Shown here in pieces: positions 34,826-43,875 of a stretch of DNA of 64,000 nucleotides. The position numbers and the translations under genes were made by a program. Origin of the DNA: UBA7672 sp047601145. Its GTDB lineage: Bacteria > Pseudomonadota > Alphaproteobacteria > Caulobacterales > Hyphomonadaceae. Within the stretch, counting starts at the first letter, position 1; every line of letters starts with the position of its first letter. The notes beneath the pieces are model-generated. The model saw only the letters and a program-made list of their open reading frames with translations, ran no database searches and was not told where the DNA came from. The stretch is from positions 2,066,878 through 2,130,877 of the forward strand of contig JASGJW010000001.1 of NCBI GenBank assembly GCA_047601145.1. Reading direction: 5' to 3'.

Positions 34826-36652
34826 ATGCGTCTGTTGTTTGCAGCGGGCCTGATGGCCCTCGCGGCGGCGTGCACACCGGCTGCACCCGTTGGCCCGACC
34901 GCGGATGAGGTTGCCGCGGAGAGCAAGAAGCTCACGCAGTACCTCAATGACGAGTTCGAGGAAGAACTCGACATGAACCCCATGCAGCTGACGCAGATGG
35001 GCCGGAAGGAACACTATGGCGAGCTCGGCGATTTCTCCGAGCAGGACGTGCAGCGGCAGCTGGAATGGCGGCGCGAGAGCGTCGCCGGCATGAAGGCGCA
35101 GATCGACCCGGCCAAGCTGAACGACGACGCCAAGACGTCCTGGGCGATCTGGGAGTTGGAGCTGGATAGGTCAGAGCTGCGGGCCAAGTGGCAGCGCTAT
35201 CCCTACATCTTCGGCTATGGCGGGCCGCACACGGACATTCCGAACTTCCTGATCACCTATCACAAGGTTGAACAGCCTTCGGACATGGACGCGTACATTT
35301 CGCGTCTGGCGGCGCTGGGCAAGGCGATCGACCAGAATGTCGAGCGCGCCAAGTTTGCGGCCGGCGAGAACATTCGCGCGCCCAAGTTCGGCTATGAGCG
35401 GACGGCCAAGGAAGCGCAGAACATCATCACGGGCGCGCCCTTCACCAAGGGACCGCCATCGCCGCTGTGGGAGGACTTCAACACGAAGGTCGGCTTCCTG
35501 CTGGCGTCGGATCGCGCGAACGACGCGCAAGCGGCGGCATGGAAGATCGCAGCCGAGAAGGCTTTGAAGGAGCAGGTGCAGCCAGCTTACCAGCGGCTGA
35601 TCGACTGGCTCAACGAAGACATGCCGTATGCGGCCTCGGGCAAGGTTGGCGCGCTGACGCTGCCGAAGGGCGATGAGTGGTACAAGGCTTCACTCGAGCT
35701 TCTCACCACGACCAAGATGACGCCGGACGAGATCCACCAGCTGGGTCTTTCCGAGGTGAAACGCATCCATGCGGAGATGGAAAAGATCCGCGAACAGGTG
35801 GGCTTCAAGGGCGACCTGCACGCCTTTTTCGAGTTCATGCGCACGGACAAGCAGTTCTACCTGCCGGACACGGATGAGGGCCGCGCGAAGTATCTCGCCA
35901 AGGCGGATGAGTATCTCTCGGCGATGAAAAAGAAGCTGCCAGAGTATTTTGGGCGGCTGCCGAAGGCGGACCTGATCGTTAAGCGCGTCGAGGCGTTCCG
36001 CGAAGTGCCGGGAGGGGCGGCGCACTATTACGGGCCAACGCCAGACGGGAAGCAGCCGGGCATCTTCTACGCCCACCTGTCGGACATGAGCGCTGTATCG
36101 CTGTGGGCGCTGGAGAGCCTCGCCTATCACGAGGGCGTTCCGGGCCACCACATGCAGATCGCCATCCAGAACGAGCTGACGGACATTCCTGTGTTCCGCA
36201 CACAATATGGCTATTCGTCGTTCGCTGAAGGCTGGGGTCTCTATGCGGAGGAGCTCGGCAAGGAGATGGGATTCTTCACCGATCCCTATAACGACTTCGG
36301 ACGGCTGAACTCGGAGCTGTGGCGCGCCGTGCGGCTGGTGCTGGACAGCGGCCTGCACGCCAAGGGCTGGACCGAGGACGAAGCCGTCAAATGGGCGATG
36401 GAAAATTCGGCGCGTCCCGAGGCATCCATCAAGTCCGAGGTGAGACGCTTCCTGCTGTGGCCGGGCCAGGCGACGACCTACAAGATCGGCATGATCACCA
36501 TCCAGAAGCTGCGCGACGAGGCGAAGGCCGCACTCGGCGACAAGTTCGACTGGAAGTCGTTCCACGACACGGTGATCGACGGCGGCTCCATGCCGCTGCC
36601 GGTTCTCGAGACGCGCGTGCGCGCGTGGATCGCGTCGCAGAAGAAGGCCTGA
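34826..36652 (+). CDS. DUF885 family metallopeptidase-like lipoprotein, copy 2
   Basis: 608 residues, closely paralogous to the previous gene along its length (MTPDEIHQLGLSEV, KKLPEYFGRLPKADL, GIFYAHLSDMSA). Lipoprotein signal MRLLFAAGLMALAAAC; zinc motif HEGVPGHH from His435; AEGWGLYAEE and PGQATTYKIG. ATG 34826 preferred (GGAGA 6 bases upstream); ATG 34814 would add four residues before the signal. A tandem duplication that has diverged, perhaps giving two substrate ranges. Confidence 0.9.
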   Translation: MRLLFAAGLMALAAACTPAAPVGPTADEVAAESKKLTQYLNDEFEEELDMNPMQLTQMGRKEHYGELGDFSEQDVQRQLEWRRESVAGMKAQIDPAKLNDDAKTSWAIWELELDRSELRAKWQRYPYIFGYGGPHTDIPNFLITYHKVEQPSDMDAYISRLAALGKAIDQNVERAKFAAGENIRAPKFGYERTAKEAQNIITGAPFTKGPPSPLWEDFNTKVGFLLASDRANDAQAAAWKIAAEKALKEQVQPAYQRLIDWLNEDMPYAASGKVGALTLPKGDEWYKASLELLTTTKMTPDEIHQLGLSEVKRIHAEMEKIREQVGFKGDLHAFFEFMRTDKQFYLPDTDEGRAKYLAKADEYLSAMKKKLPEYFGRLPKADLIVKRVEAFREVPGGAAHYYGPTPDGKQPGIFYAHLSDMSAVSLWALESLAYHEGVPGHHMQIAIQNELTDIPVFRTQYGYSSFAEGWGLYAEELGKEMGFFTDPYNDFGRLNSELWRAVRLVLDSGLHAKGWTEDEAVKWAMENSARPEASIKSEVRRFLLWPGQATTYKIGMITIQKLRDEAKAALGDKFDWKSFHDTVIDGGSMPLPVLETRVRAWIASQKKA

Positions 36653-36659
36653 GCTACGC

Positions 36660-37634
36660 TTATTCGGCGGGAATTGCTGCAGGACGGCCGGTGACGGTCT
36701 TTTTCAGCAGTTTCCGCGGCAGGCCAGGCGTGCCGGCCTGGTCGGGGTGCGCGGCGAGATAGGCTTCCTTGAGTTCGCGCGAGCGCGAGTGGTTGCCGTC
36801 CGGCGACCAGCCCGGATTGTTGATGAAGCGTCCGACCCAGCGCCAGGGACGCGGGCCGTCCTTCCAGCAATCGCGGAGCAGGCCGAACATTTCGTGATAC
36901 GCGACGATGACGGGATTGAATTTCCCGAGCGGCTTCACGATGCCGTACACCGGCTTGTCGGAATCCAGTTCAGGCACGAACGACCCGAACATCCTGTCCC
37001 AGATGATGAAGACGCCCGCGAAGTTCGCATCGAGATAGCGCGGGTTCGTTGCATGGTGGACGCGGTGATGGCTCGGCGTGTTCATGACCGCCTCGAACCA
37101 TTTGGGCATCTTCCCGATTGTCTCGGTGTGGATCCAGTATTGGTAGACGAGGTTCACGCCCGCCGAGAGCGCGATGAACCCCGGATGGAAGCCGAGCAGG
37201 ACCAGCGGCGCCGCGATAATGACGAGGCCGGTGAGCGGGCCGAACCAGGGTTGGCGCAGGGCCGTCGTGAGATTGTAATGCGTCGAGGAGTGGTGCGTGA
37301 CATGTTCAGCCCACCACCAGCGCACAATGTGCGCGAAACGATGCTTCCAGTAATAAATCAGGTCGTAGCCGATGAAGACGAGGAGGAAACTCCACCACGT
37401 CTCCGGCACGGTGAAGAGGCGATACGGCCAGAACAGCATCAGCAGGAACACTCCGACCGAAGCAAAGAGCGTGTCCGCCACAACGCTGCCTAGGCCCATG
37501 GCGAGCGAGGTCAGCGCGTCCTTCGTGTCGTAGCGGCCCTTTGCGCGGTTCGTCTTCACTGCCCACCATTCGAGGATGAAGGTGACGAGGAAGAACGGGA
37601 TCGCGATGACGGTGGGCTTGAGCAGGGCGTCCAT
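36660..37634 (-). CDS. Sterol desaturase / fatty acid hydroxylase family protein
   Basis: 324 residues, four to six membrane helices. Di-iron histidine motifs of the family are intact: KHRFAH, HVTHHSSTHYN and PSHHRVHHATNP. Such enzymes hydroxylate or desaturate lipids, carotenoids or hopanoid/sterol side chains at the inner membrane; the substrate is not predictable here. The C-terminal 60 residues (GPRPWRWVGRFINNPGWSPD) recur in alphaproteobacterial homologues. Converges with the second DUF885 gene, 7 bases apart. Confidence 0.9.
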   Translation of the reverse strand: MDALLKPTVIAIPFFLVTFILEWWAVKTNRAKGRYDTKDALTSLAMGLGSVVADTLFASVGVFLLMLFWPYRLFTVPETWWSFLLVFIGYDLIYYWKHRFAHIVRWWWAEHVTHHSSTHYNLTTALRQPWFGPLTGLVIIAAPLVLLGFHPGFIALSAGVNLVYQYWIHTETIGKMPKWFEAVMNTPSHHRVHHATNPRYLDANFAGVFIIWDRMFGSFVPELDSDKPVYGIVKPLGKFNPVIVAYHEMFGLLRDCWKDGPRPWRWVGRFINNPGWSPDGNHSRSRELKEAYLAAHPDQAGTPGLPRKLLKKTVTGRPAAIPAE

Positions 37635-37774
37635 GCCGGCAGGATGAGCACGGGGTCGCGGGATTGTGAAGCAGGCGCCCTCAGGTCAGGGCCGCGCGTG
37701 GGCGGATTGACCGCAGGGGCGTTACGGCAGGAGAGTGCATCCAGCGGCCGGAACAGGCCGACGGGGAGAGAGGC

Positions 37775-39487
37775 ATGCGGAAGTTGGCGGCGGCCGCGCT
37801 GGCGGCGGTTTCGGTGGTGGCGCTGGGCTCGGCCGCGCTGGCGCAGCAGACGCAGGGCCAGACCGCCGGACAGGCGGCCCCGCCCGCGGCGCGCGGCGCG
37901 AAGCCGGCCAAGGTGGCCGATGGCGCAACCGAAGTGATCGCGGAGATGCGCGATGGCGTGAAGCTGGCGGGCAATCTCTATCTGCCTGCCGGGACTGGCC
38001 CGTTCCCCTGCGTGGTGCAGCGGACGCCCTATGGCAAGGACGCGATGTTCGCGAGCCCGGCCGGCGCGAAGAAATACACCGATGCCGGTTACGCCTACAT
38101 GGTGCAGGACGTGCGAGGAAAAGGGCGGTCGGACGGCTTCTACCAGGCGTTCCTGAATGATGCATTTGACGGCTATGACACCGTCGAGTGGATGGCGAAG
38201 CAGCCGTGGTGCAACGGCAAGATCGGCATCACGGGCGCGAGTGCGATGGGCTACACGACGATGCTCGCCGCGACGATGAAGCCGCCGCATCTCAAGGCCG
38301 CCTACGCCATCGTCACGCCGTCGACACGCCTGACGGGCACATACATTGGCGGCGCGTTCAAGCAGAAGGATTCCGGCGACTGGTCGCGCGGCCAGGGCAT
38401 TCCGGAAGAGACGATTGCCTTTTCGGCGCAGAACTATCCCGCCTCGTCCTACTGGGATCGCACGGAGATCGCGGACCAGCGGAAGTACATTGCGATCCCG
38501 ACCTATCAGTACGGGGGATGGTACGACATCTTCAATGAGGGGAACGTGCGCAACTTCATGTATCTGCAGCATGAAGGCGCTGTGGGCGCACGCGGCAACC
38601 AGAAGCTGGAAATGGGGCCGTTCGGACATGGGCCGCTGTCGGGCGATATGAGCTATCCCAATGGCGGCGGCATCGGCAACGCGCAGGGGGGCGCCGACAG
38701 CGAAGTTCGCTGGTGGGACTACTGGCTGAAGGGGATCGACAACGGCATCATGGATGAGCCGCCGGTGAAGATCTACATGATGGCCGGCGCGCGGAAGGGG
38801 AACGTCTCTTCCAAGAACCGATGGATGTATTTCGGCGACTGGCCGCCGGCCCCGCGCACGGTGAACTACTATCTCCACGACAATGGCGTGCTCTCGACCA
38901 AGCCGCCGGCTGAAGCGGCGGCCTCCAAGGCCTATGCGTTCGATCCGGCAAAACCGGTGCAGACGATCGGCGGCGCGAACCTCACTTTCGATCGCGGCCC
39001 GATGGACCAGCGGCCGATCGGCAAGCGGCCGGACTACCTGAAGTTCGAAACGCCAGTGCTGGACAAGGATGTCGTCATTGCCGGGCCCGTCAGCGTGGAC
39101 CTGTGGGCGTCGACGGACGGGCTGGACACCGACTTCATGGTGAAGCTCGTCGACGTCTATCCCGATGGATACGAGGCCATCGTGCTCGATAGCGCGCTGC
39201 GCACCCGTTATCGCGACGGGCGCGGGCAGGACGAGATCAAGATGATGACGCCAGGTGCTCCCGAGAAGCTGACGCTCGATCTGTGGGACACGGCGCTGAC
39301 TTTCGAGAAGGGCCACAAGATCGCGGTGCACGTGACAAGCTCGAACTATCCGCGCTTCGACGTGAACCCGAACACGGGCGGCAATCCGGGCAAGGACGCA
39401 AAAGCCCGCGTTGCGCGCAACACGGTGTTCATGGACGCCAGCAAGCCGAGCGCCATCCGGCTGCCAGTCATCTACCTGCAGGAATAG
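37775..39487 (+). CDS. Secreted CocE/NonD family hydrolase
   Basis: 570 residues. Signal peptide MRKLAAAALAAVSVVALGSA ending AALAQ, alpha/beta hydrolase domain with the nucleophile motif GITGASAMGYT, a conserved GGWYDIF with the Asp and GPFGHGP with the His, then a C-terminal jelly-roll PepX_C domain (about 380-565, FETPVLDKDVVIAGPVSVD). Members hydrolyse acyl or dipeptidyl bonds: X-Pro peptidases, cocaine esterase, glutaryl acylase. GGGGAGAG precedes ATG 37775. The enoyl-reductase gene follows after 8 bases. Confidence 0.92.
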   Translation: MRKLAAAALAAVSVVALGSAALAQQTQGQTAGQAAPPAARGAKPAKVADGATEVIAEMRDGVKLAGNLYLPAGTGPFPCVVQRTPYGKDAMFASPAGAKKYTDAGYAYMVQDVRGKGRSDGFYQAFLNDAFDGYDTVEWMAKQPWCNGKIGITGASAMGYTTMLAATMKPPHLKAAYAIVTPSTRLTGTYIGGAFKQKDSGDWSRGQGIPEETIAFSAQNYPASSYWDRTEIADQRKYIAIPTYQYGGWYDIFNEGNVRNFMYLQHEGAVGARGNQKLEMGPFGHGPLSGDMSYPNGGGIGNAQGGADSEVRWWDYWLKGIDNGIMDEPPVKIYMMAGARKGNVSSKNRWMYFGDWPPAPRTVNYYLHDNGVLSTKPPAEAAASKAYAFDPAKPVQTIGGANLTFDRGPMDQRPIGKRPDYLKFETPVLDKDVVIAGPVSVDLWASTDGLDTDFMVKLVDVYPDGYEAIVLDSALRTRYRDGRGQDEIKMMTPGAPEKLTLDLWDTALTFEKGHKIAVHVTSSNYPRFDVNPNTGGNPGKDAKARVARNTVFMDASKPSAIRLPVIYLQE

Positions 39488-39495
39488 GAGCGAGC

Positions 39496-40722
39496 GTGGC
39501 GGACGAGCGTATGTACGATGTCATCGTCTACGGGGCGAGCGGGTTCACCGGTCAACTCGTCGCCGAGCATATGCTGAAGACCTACGGTTCCGGCCGCGAC
39601 GTGCGCTGGGCGATCGCCGGCCGCAGCAAGGACAAGCTCGAGCACGCCAGGTGGGAGATCGGCGGCAAGGCCGAGCTGAAACTGGTAATCGCCGATGCGA
39701 CCGATCCTGCCTCGCTGCTCGCCATGGCGAAGGCCACGAAAGTAGTGATCTCCACGGTCGGACCCTATCAGCTCTATGGCGAACCGATGGTGGCGGCCTG
39801 TGTCGAGGCCGGGACCGACTATGTCGATCTCTGCGGCGAGCCGGCCTGGATGGCGGCGATGATCGCGAAATACGATGTGGCGGCGAAGGCTTCCGGTGCG
39901 CGCATCGTGTTCTCGTGCGGCTTCGATTCCATCCCGTTCGACCTTGGCGTCACCTACCTTCAAACTCAGGCGAAGCAACGCCTCGGCGTTCCGCTTCAGC
40001 GCGTGCGCGGACGCGTGCGCAAGATGAAGGGCGGCTTCTCCGGCGGCACCATTGCGAGCCTGATGGCGACACTGGAATCATCCAAGCGCGATCCATCGAT
40101 CGTGAAGACGCTGGCCAATCCCTTTGCTCTCACGCCCGGCTTCACCGGGCCTGCGCAGCCTTCGGGCGAGAAGGTCGAGCGTGATGCGGCTGCAGGCCAG
40201 TGGGCGACGCCTTTCATCATGGCGACGATCAACACCAAGAACGTCCACCGCACCAACCATCTCCTGAACCGGGCCTGGGGCGCGGACTTCACCTATGACG
40301 AGATGATGCTGACCGGGGACGGACCGGAGGGCGCCAAGCGCGCCAAGGGCGCCGCGCGCGCAGGCGCGATCCAGAACACGCTGCTGGGGTTTGGACCGAC
40401 GCGTGCGTTGCTGCGCCAGTTCGCTCTGCCCAAGCCGGGGCAGGGACCATCCAAGGAAGAGCGCGAGACAGGTTTTTACGACGTGCTGTTCGTTGGGCAG
40501 ACGAAGGATGGCCGCACGCTGCGTGGCGGTGTGAAGGGCGACAAGGACCCAGGCTACGCCTCGACGTCCAAGATGATTTCTGAAAGCGCGATGTGTCTTG
40601 CTCGCGATGTCGGGCGAGACGAGACAGCGGGGGGCGTGTGGACGCCGGGCGCCGCGCTGGGCGCCAAGCTTATCGCGCGGCTGGAAGCCAATGCAGGCCT
40701 GCGCTTCGCGCTCGAGAACTAA
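39496..40722 (+). CDS. Saccharopine dehydrogenase-like enoyl reductase
   Basis: 408 residues. NAD(P)-binding Rossmann domain (YDVIVYGASGFTGQLVAEH), then STVGPYQLYGEPMVAACVEAG and DYVDLCGEPAW, as in trans-acting enoyl reductases of the saccharopine dehydrogenase family (e.g. Rv2953-like). GTG 39496 is chosen because GGAG lies 5 bases upstream; the preceding gene's stop ends 9 bases earlier, so they are one operon. Mycobacterial relatives act in lipid synthesis; the role here is unknown. Last clearly alphaproteobacterial gene before the composite junction. Confidence 0.88.
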   Translation: MADERMYDVIVYGASGFTGQLVAEHMLKTYGSGRDVRWAIAGRSKDKLEHARWEIGGKAELKLVIADATDPASLLAMAKATKVVISTVGPYQLYGEPMVAACVEAGTDYVDLCGEPAWMAAMIAKYDVAAKASGARIVFSCGFDSIPFDLGVTYLQTQAKQRLGVPLQRVRGRVRKMKGGFSGGTIASLMATLESSKRDPSIVKTLANPFALTPGFTGPAQPSGEKVERDAAAGQWATPFIMATINTKNVHRTNHLLNRAWGADFTYDEMMLTGDGPEGAKRAKGAARAGAIQNTLLGFGPTRALLRQFALPKPGQGPSKEERETGFYDVLFVGQTKDGRTLRGGVKGDKDPGYASTSKMISESAMCLARDVGRDETAGGVWTPGAALGAKLIARLEANAGLRFALEN

Positions 40723-40857
40723 AACGCTGGCCCGGCCTGAAAGCCTGAACCCCAACTGCCAGCGTGCCCGTCCGTTTCAACCCAGGCCATGGCGCCAATC
40801 TCGCGCCGAACCGGGTACCCCGCACCTACGGAAACCCGTAGTGAGTTGTGCCAGCAG

Positions 40858-40900
40858 CAAAAAATGAAGCGGCGGCTCTCCGTCATGGAAAGCTGCCGCT
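40858..40900 (-). terminator. Rho-independent terminator on the minus strand
   Basis: A 14-bp stem with one G-U pair and one mismatch (arms 40868-40881 and 40887-40900, loop GTCAT). Minus-strand sequence after the stem runs TTCATTTTTT. It would end transcription of a minus-strand gene finishing at 41005. Confidence 0.65.
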
Positions 40901-41004
40901 GGAACTCTACGCTACTCTACCTGCGCCCCCTGCTCTTTGGGCCTAACTCGTACTGCGGCAGGCCAGGGCGACCGGGGAAGGTGGACCCTGGAATTCTGTT
41001 GTGC

Positions 41005-41190
41005 TCACCGCGCCGCGTAGGCCGACTGGACGCGTGTTTGGGCGGGCTGCTGGTCTTCTGGGTTGGCAGCGGTGGGAATGGCGAGCAGTGCGATGACGCC
41101 GCTCACGATCGCGACGCCGACAACCGCGCCGATCGCACCGGAAGCCAGGGGGCCGGGGCCTTTTCGCTTGAAGGACATCGTTTGAAACAT
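41005..41190 (-). CDS. Small single-membrane-segment protein at the junction
   Basis: 61 residues (or 57 from ATG 41178): a basic start FKRKGPGP, one hydrophobic helix ASGAIGAVVGVAIVSGVIAL, and a polar tail ending QSAYAAR. Not recognised. No strong ribosome site. A good terminator lies about 105 bases after its stop, which supports expression. It lies between the alphaproteobacterial genes and the truncated ammonium transporter, and its source lineage is unclear. It overlaps the spurious continuation of the transporter frame. Confidence 0.4.
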   Translation of the reverse strand: MFQTMSFKRKGPGPLASGAIGAVVGVAIVSGVIALLAIPTAANPEDQQPAQTRVQSAYAAR

Positions 41191-41684
41191 CCCGAGGGTT
41201 GAGTTGACCCACGAGTGTAACCGAACGCCCACCACAGGATGGTGACCAAGCCAGCCAAGCCCAAGCACTGGGCCATCACGCTGAGCACGTTCTTCTGACG
41301 AACCAGGCCGCCGTAGAACAGCGCGAGGCCCGGCAGCGTCATGAACAACACGAGCGCGGCGCACACCATCATCCAGGCGTTGTGCCCGGGGCCTGCGCCG
41401 GCGACCTTGGAGGTAGCTGCGTCGACGCGCGCGCCGTTGTTGACATAGGCTTCGAGGTCGGCGAGCCGCTTCTCGACGTCGGCCGGCGTAGCTGCCGCGG
41501 TGGGCACGGCCGCAGGCGCGGGCGCGGCGACGGGTGCGGGGGCCGCAGCAGCGGGCTCGGCGGCAGGCGCCGGCGCCGCGGGGGCCGCAGCGCTGGCCGA
41601 GGGAGCCGCGGTGTCCTCGGCGAAGGCTGCCGCTGGGACCAGCGCCAGAGCAAACCCGACTATCGCTAACAACCGTTTGAACAT
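41103..41684 (-). pseudogene. amt: Ammonium transporter Amt, N-terminal fragment only
   Basis: Start ATG 41684 with AAGGAG 6 bases upstream; signal peptide (MFKRLLAIVGFALALVPAAA), an Ala/Pro-rich linker of about 50 residues, a short helical segment ADVEKRLADLEAYVNNG, then the Amt core: WMMVCAALVLFMTLPGLALFYGGLVRQ split over helix 1 and VMAQCLGLAGLVTILWWAFG. Homology stops at about 41,222; the frame then runs through unrelated sequence to 41103. About 300 residues and nine or ten helices are missing. The linker layout recalls Opitutaceae Amt proteins (recall only). Most likely cut by an assembly join rather than by decay. Confidence 0.8.
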
Positions 41685-41990
41685 CACCGTCTCCTTGGGA
41701 ATTCTGCTGCTATCGAAAGGGGGACCTTGGTTGGGAGGAGGATGGTCCTCGTCGGCAGCGCGCCTACATCGTTACCGAGGCCATTGTTTCGGATTTGCTT
41801 CGCACTTGTTTCATGTCACACAGCCGAAAAGTCGGCCGAAATACCACTTAAATTCAATCACTTAGAGCAGCACACGAAACCTGGCGCTGTGCGTTGGAAA
41901 CACTTTTTCGCCTTCATCACCCCTGCGGGTTGCGGCTTGTCGGCCTGGCAGCGCGCCGAGGCCAGAGCTAAAACCGCCCCCCCTCCTTCC
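41685..41990. other. Intergenic region between the amt fragment and sua5; probable second join
   Basis: No gene recognised in 306 bases. Part of it is noticeably A/T-richer than both flanks (41,780-41,910), with a small GCCGA-AAAG-TCGGC repeat at 41823-41836. It should contain the amt promoter on one side and the sua5 promoter on the other. If amt and sua5 come from different genomes, the change of source lies here, but I cannot place it to the base. Confidence 0.4.
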
Positions 41991-42953
41991 ATGACGACTG
42001 ACATCGAAGCTTGCGTCCGCGCCCTGTCGCAGGGCGAGCTGGTGGCGTTTCCCACCGAGACCGTCTACGGGCTGGGTGCGGATGCCGAGAACCCGCTCGC
42101 GGTTCGCCGCATCTTCGAGGTGAAGGGGCGGCCATCGAGCCACCCACTGATCGTGCACGTCGCCTCTGCGCAGGCTCTCGGCGAGCTGGGCGCGAACCTG
42201 CCGCCGCTGGCGTGGCGCTTAGCCGAGCAGTTTTGGCCGGGCCCGCTCACCTTGGTGGTGGAGCGCAGTGAGCGTGTCCCGCTCGCCGTCACCGGCGGGC
42301 AAAACACCGTCGGGCTGCGCGTCCCGGCGCACCCAATCGCGCTCGAACTACTACGCGCCTTCGGTCGTGGCGTGGCGGCGCCGTCCGCCAACCGCTTCGG
42401 TCGTTTGAGCCCGACGCGCGCGAGCCACGTGCGCGAAGACTTGGGCTCGGCAATCAGCCACGTGCTCGATGGTGGCGACTGCGAGGTCGGCGTCGAGTCG
42501 ACGATCGTCGATCTGTCGCGCGGTCGGCCGCGCTTGCTGCGCCCCGGCGGCGTGCCGCGCGAAGCGCTGGAGCAGCTGCTGCAGTCCGAGCTGGTCGTCG
42601 AAACCAGCGGACCGGTGCGCGTGTCGGGGCAACTACCGTCGCACTACGCGCCCGAGGCCGAGCTCGTGCTGTGCGAGGCGCAGGAGCTCGACGCTCGGAT
42701 CAGCGCGCTGCACGAGCGCGGCGCGCGCCTCGGCCTGTTGCTGACGGCGAGCACCGCGGCGCCGGCGACACGCGCCTGCGTCCGCTTGCCCGACGACGCT
42801 TCTGCTTTCGCCCAGGCGCTCTATTCGAGCCTACGCGAGCTGGACAAGGCTGCGGTCGACGTGATCTTGGTGGTGCCGCCCGCGAGCGACGGCATGGGCC
42901 TGGCCGTGCTCGATCGGTTGACCCGCGCCGCAGCGCCGCGGCCCGAGAGCTGA
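41991..42953 (+). CDS. sua5: L-threonylcarbamoyladenylate synthase (Sua5 type)
   Basis: 320 residues, the long Sua5 form with YrdC-like catalytic domain plus C-terminal domain. Makes threonylcarbamoyl-AMP for the universal t6A37 modification of ANN-decoding tRNAs. Motifs: GELVAFPTETVYGLGADA, KGRPSSHPLIVH, PGPLTLVVERS, GLRVPAHP, APSANRFGRLSPT, VESTIVDLS and PRLLRPGGVPRE. The linker SGQLPSHYAPEAE leads to the Sua5 domain. ATG 41991 begins directly at the conserved start; ribosome site is weak (CCTCC). First clear gene of the Myxococcota-like part. Confidence 0.92.
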   Translation: MTTDIEACVRALSQGELVAFPTETVYGLGADAENPLAVRRIFEVKGRPSSHPLIVHVASAQALGELGANLPPLAWRLAEQFWPGPLTLVVERSERVPLAVTGGQNTVGLRVPAHPIALELLRAFGRGVAAPSANRFGRLSPTRASHVREDLGSAISHVLDGGDCEVGVESTIVDLSRGRPRLLRPGGVPREALEQLLQSELVVETSGPVRVSGQLPSHYAPEAELVLCEAQELDARISALHERGARLGLLLTASTAAPATRACVRLPDDASAFAQALYSSLRELDKAAVDVILVVPPASDGMGLAVLDRLTRAAAPRPES

Positions 42954-42954
42954 T

Positions 42955-43866
42955 TCACGGCAGTGGATTGTAGGGCGCGCCCTCGGCGGCTGGTTCGGTG
43001 TGGACCAAAACGTCTGTCACGCCTGGGATCTCGGCCTTGATGGCGTCGATCACCCAGTGCGTCACGCGATGCGCGTGCACCACGTCCAGATGCGGCGCGA
43101 TTTGCACGTGCAAGTCGACGTGGATCACGCCGGGCGCGCCGCGCGTGCGGATCTTGTGGGCGCTGGCGACGCCGGGCACGCGCGTGGCGATCTGCCGCAC
43201 CAGCTCGGGGTCGAGCGCGCGCGCGTCGGCCAGGTGCTTGAGGTTGCCGCGCAGCACGTCGATGCCTGCCCAGCCGATGAAACCGGCGATGCCGATCGCG
43301 GCCACGCCGTCGAGCTGGCGGTAGCCGAGCTTCATCAACACCACCGTGAGCAGCACCCCTGCGGTCACCAGCACGTCGGAGCGCGTGTGCGCCGCGTCGC
43401 TGAGCAAGAACGGGCTCTCGAGCTCGGCGCCGCGCTTCTTTTCGTAGCGCGCGACCCAGGTGTTGACGGCGAGCGTCACGAGCAGCACGACGAACACGGG
43501 CGGCTCGAGCAACGCTTCTGCGCTGCCGGTCAGGAAGCGCTCGACGGCGCCGCGCAGCACGTCGTACGCCATGCCGAGCAGCGACAGACCAACCAGACCG
43601 GCCGCCAGCAGCTCGAATTTGGCGTGCCCGTAGGGGTGGTTATCGTCCGCGGGGCGGCTCGCCAAGTAAACGCCCACCAAACCGACGACGTTATTGGCTG
43701 CGTCCGTCAGTGAATGGAAGCCGTCGGCGCGCACCGACAGGACGTTGGCGTAGTGGCCGTAGGCGACCTTGCTGCAAGCAACGAGCACGTTGAGCGCCAT
43801 GGTCAGCAGCAGCACGCGCTGCACGGCGCCACCGCGGCTGAGCTTGCTTTGGCTCGAGTCGACCAC
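42955..43866 (-). CDS. Cation diffusion facilitator (CDF) metal exporter
   Basis: 303 residues, six membrane helices and a C-terminal ferredoxin-like cytosolic domain. Site A residues: D48/H51/D55 in RADGFHSLTDAANN and the TM5 pair in SDAAHTRSDVL. A proton-driven exporter of Zn2+, Fe2+, Mn2+ or similar. C-terminal domain has several His (VIHVDLHVQIAPHLDVVHAHRV), in ZT_dimer style. GTG start at 43866, 9 bases after the stop of the AAA ATPase gene, so both are probably co-transcribed. Confidence 0.9.
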   Translation of the reverse strand: MVDSSQSKLSRGGAVQRVLLLTMALNVLVACSKVAYGHYANVLSVRADGFHSLTDAANNVVGLVGVYLASRPADDNHPYGHAKFELLAAGLVGLSLLGMAYDVLRGAVERFLTGSAEALLEPPVFVVLLVTLAVNTWVARYEKKRGAELESPFLLSDAAHTRSDVLVTAGVLLTVVLMKLGYRQLDGVAAIGIAGFIGWAGIDVLRGNLKHLADARALDPELVRQIATRVPGVASAHKIRTRGAPGVIHVDLHVQIAPHLDVVHAHRVTHWVIDAIKAEIPGVTDVLVHTEPAAEGAPYNPLP

Positions 43867-43875
43867 CGGCGTCGC

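Noticed and set aside
40723..41990. Transposon or integron at the lineage change
   Set aside because: No transposase or integrase, no terminal inverted repeats, no target duplication and no attC-like sites were visible.
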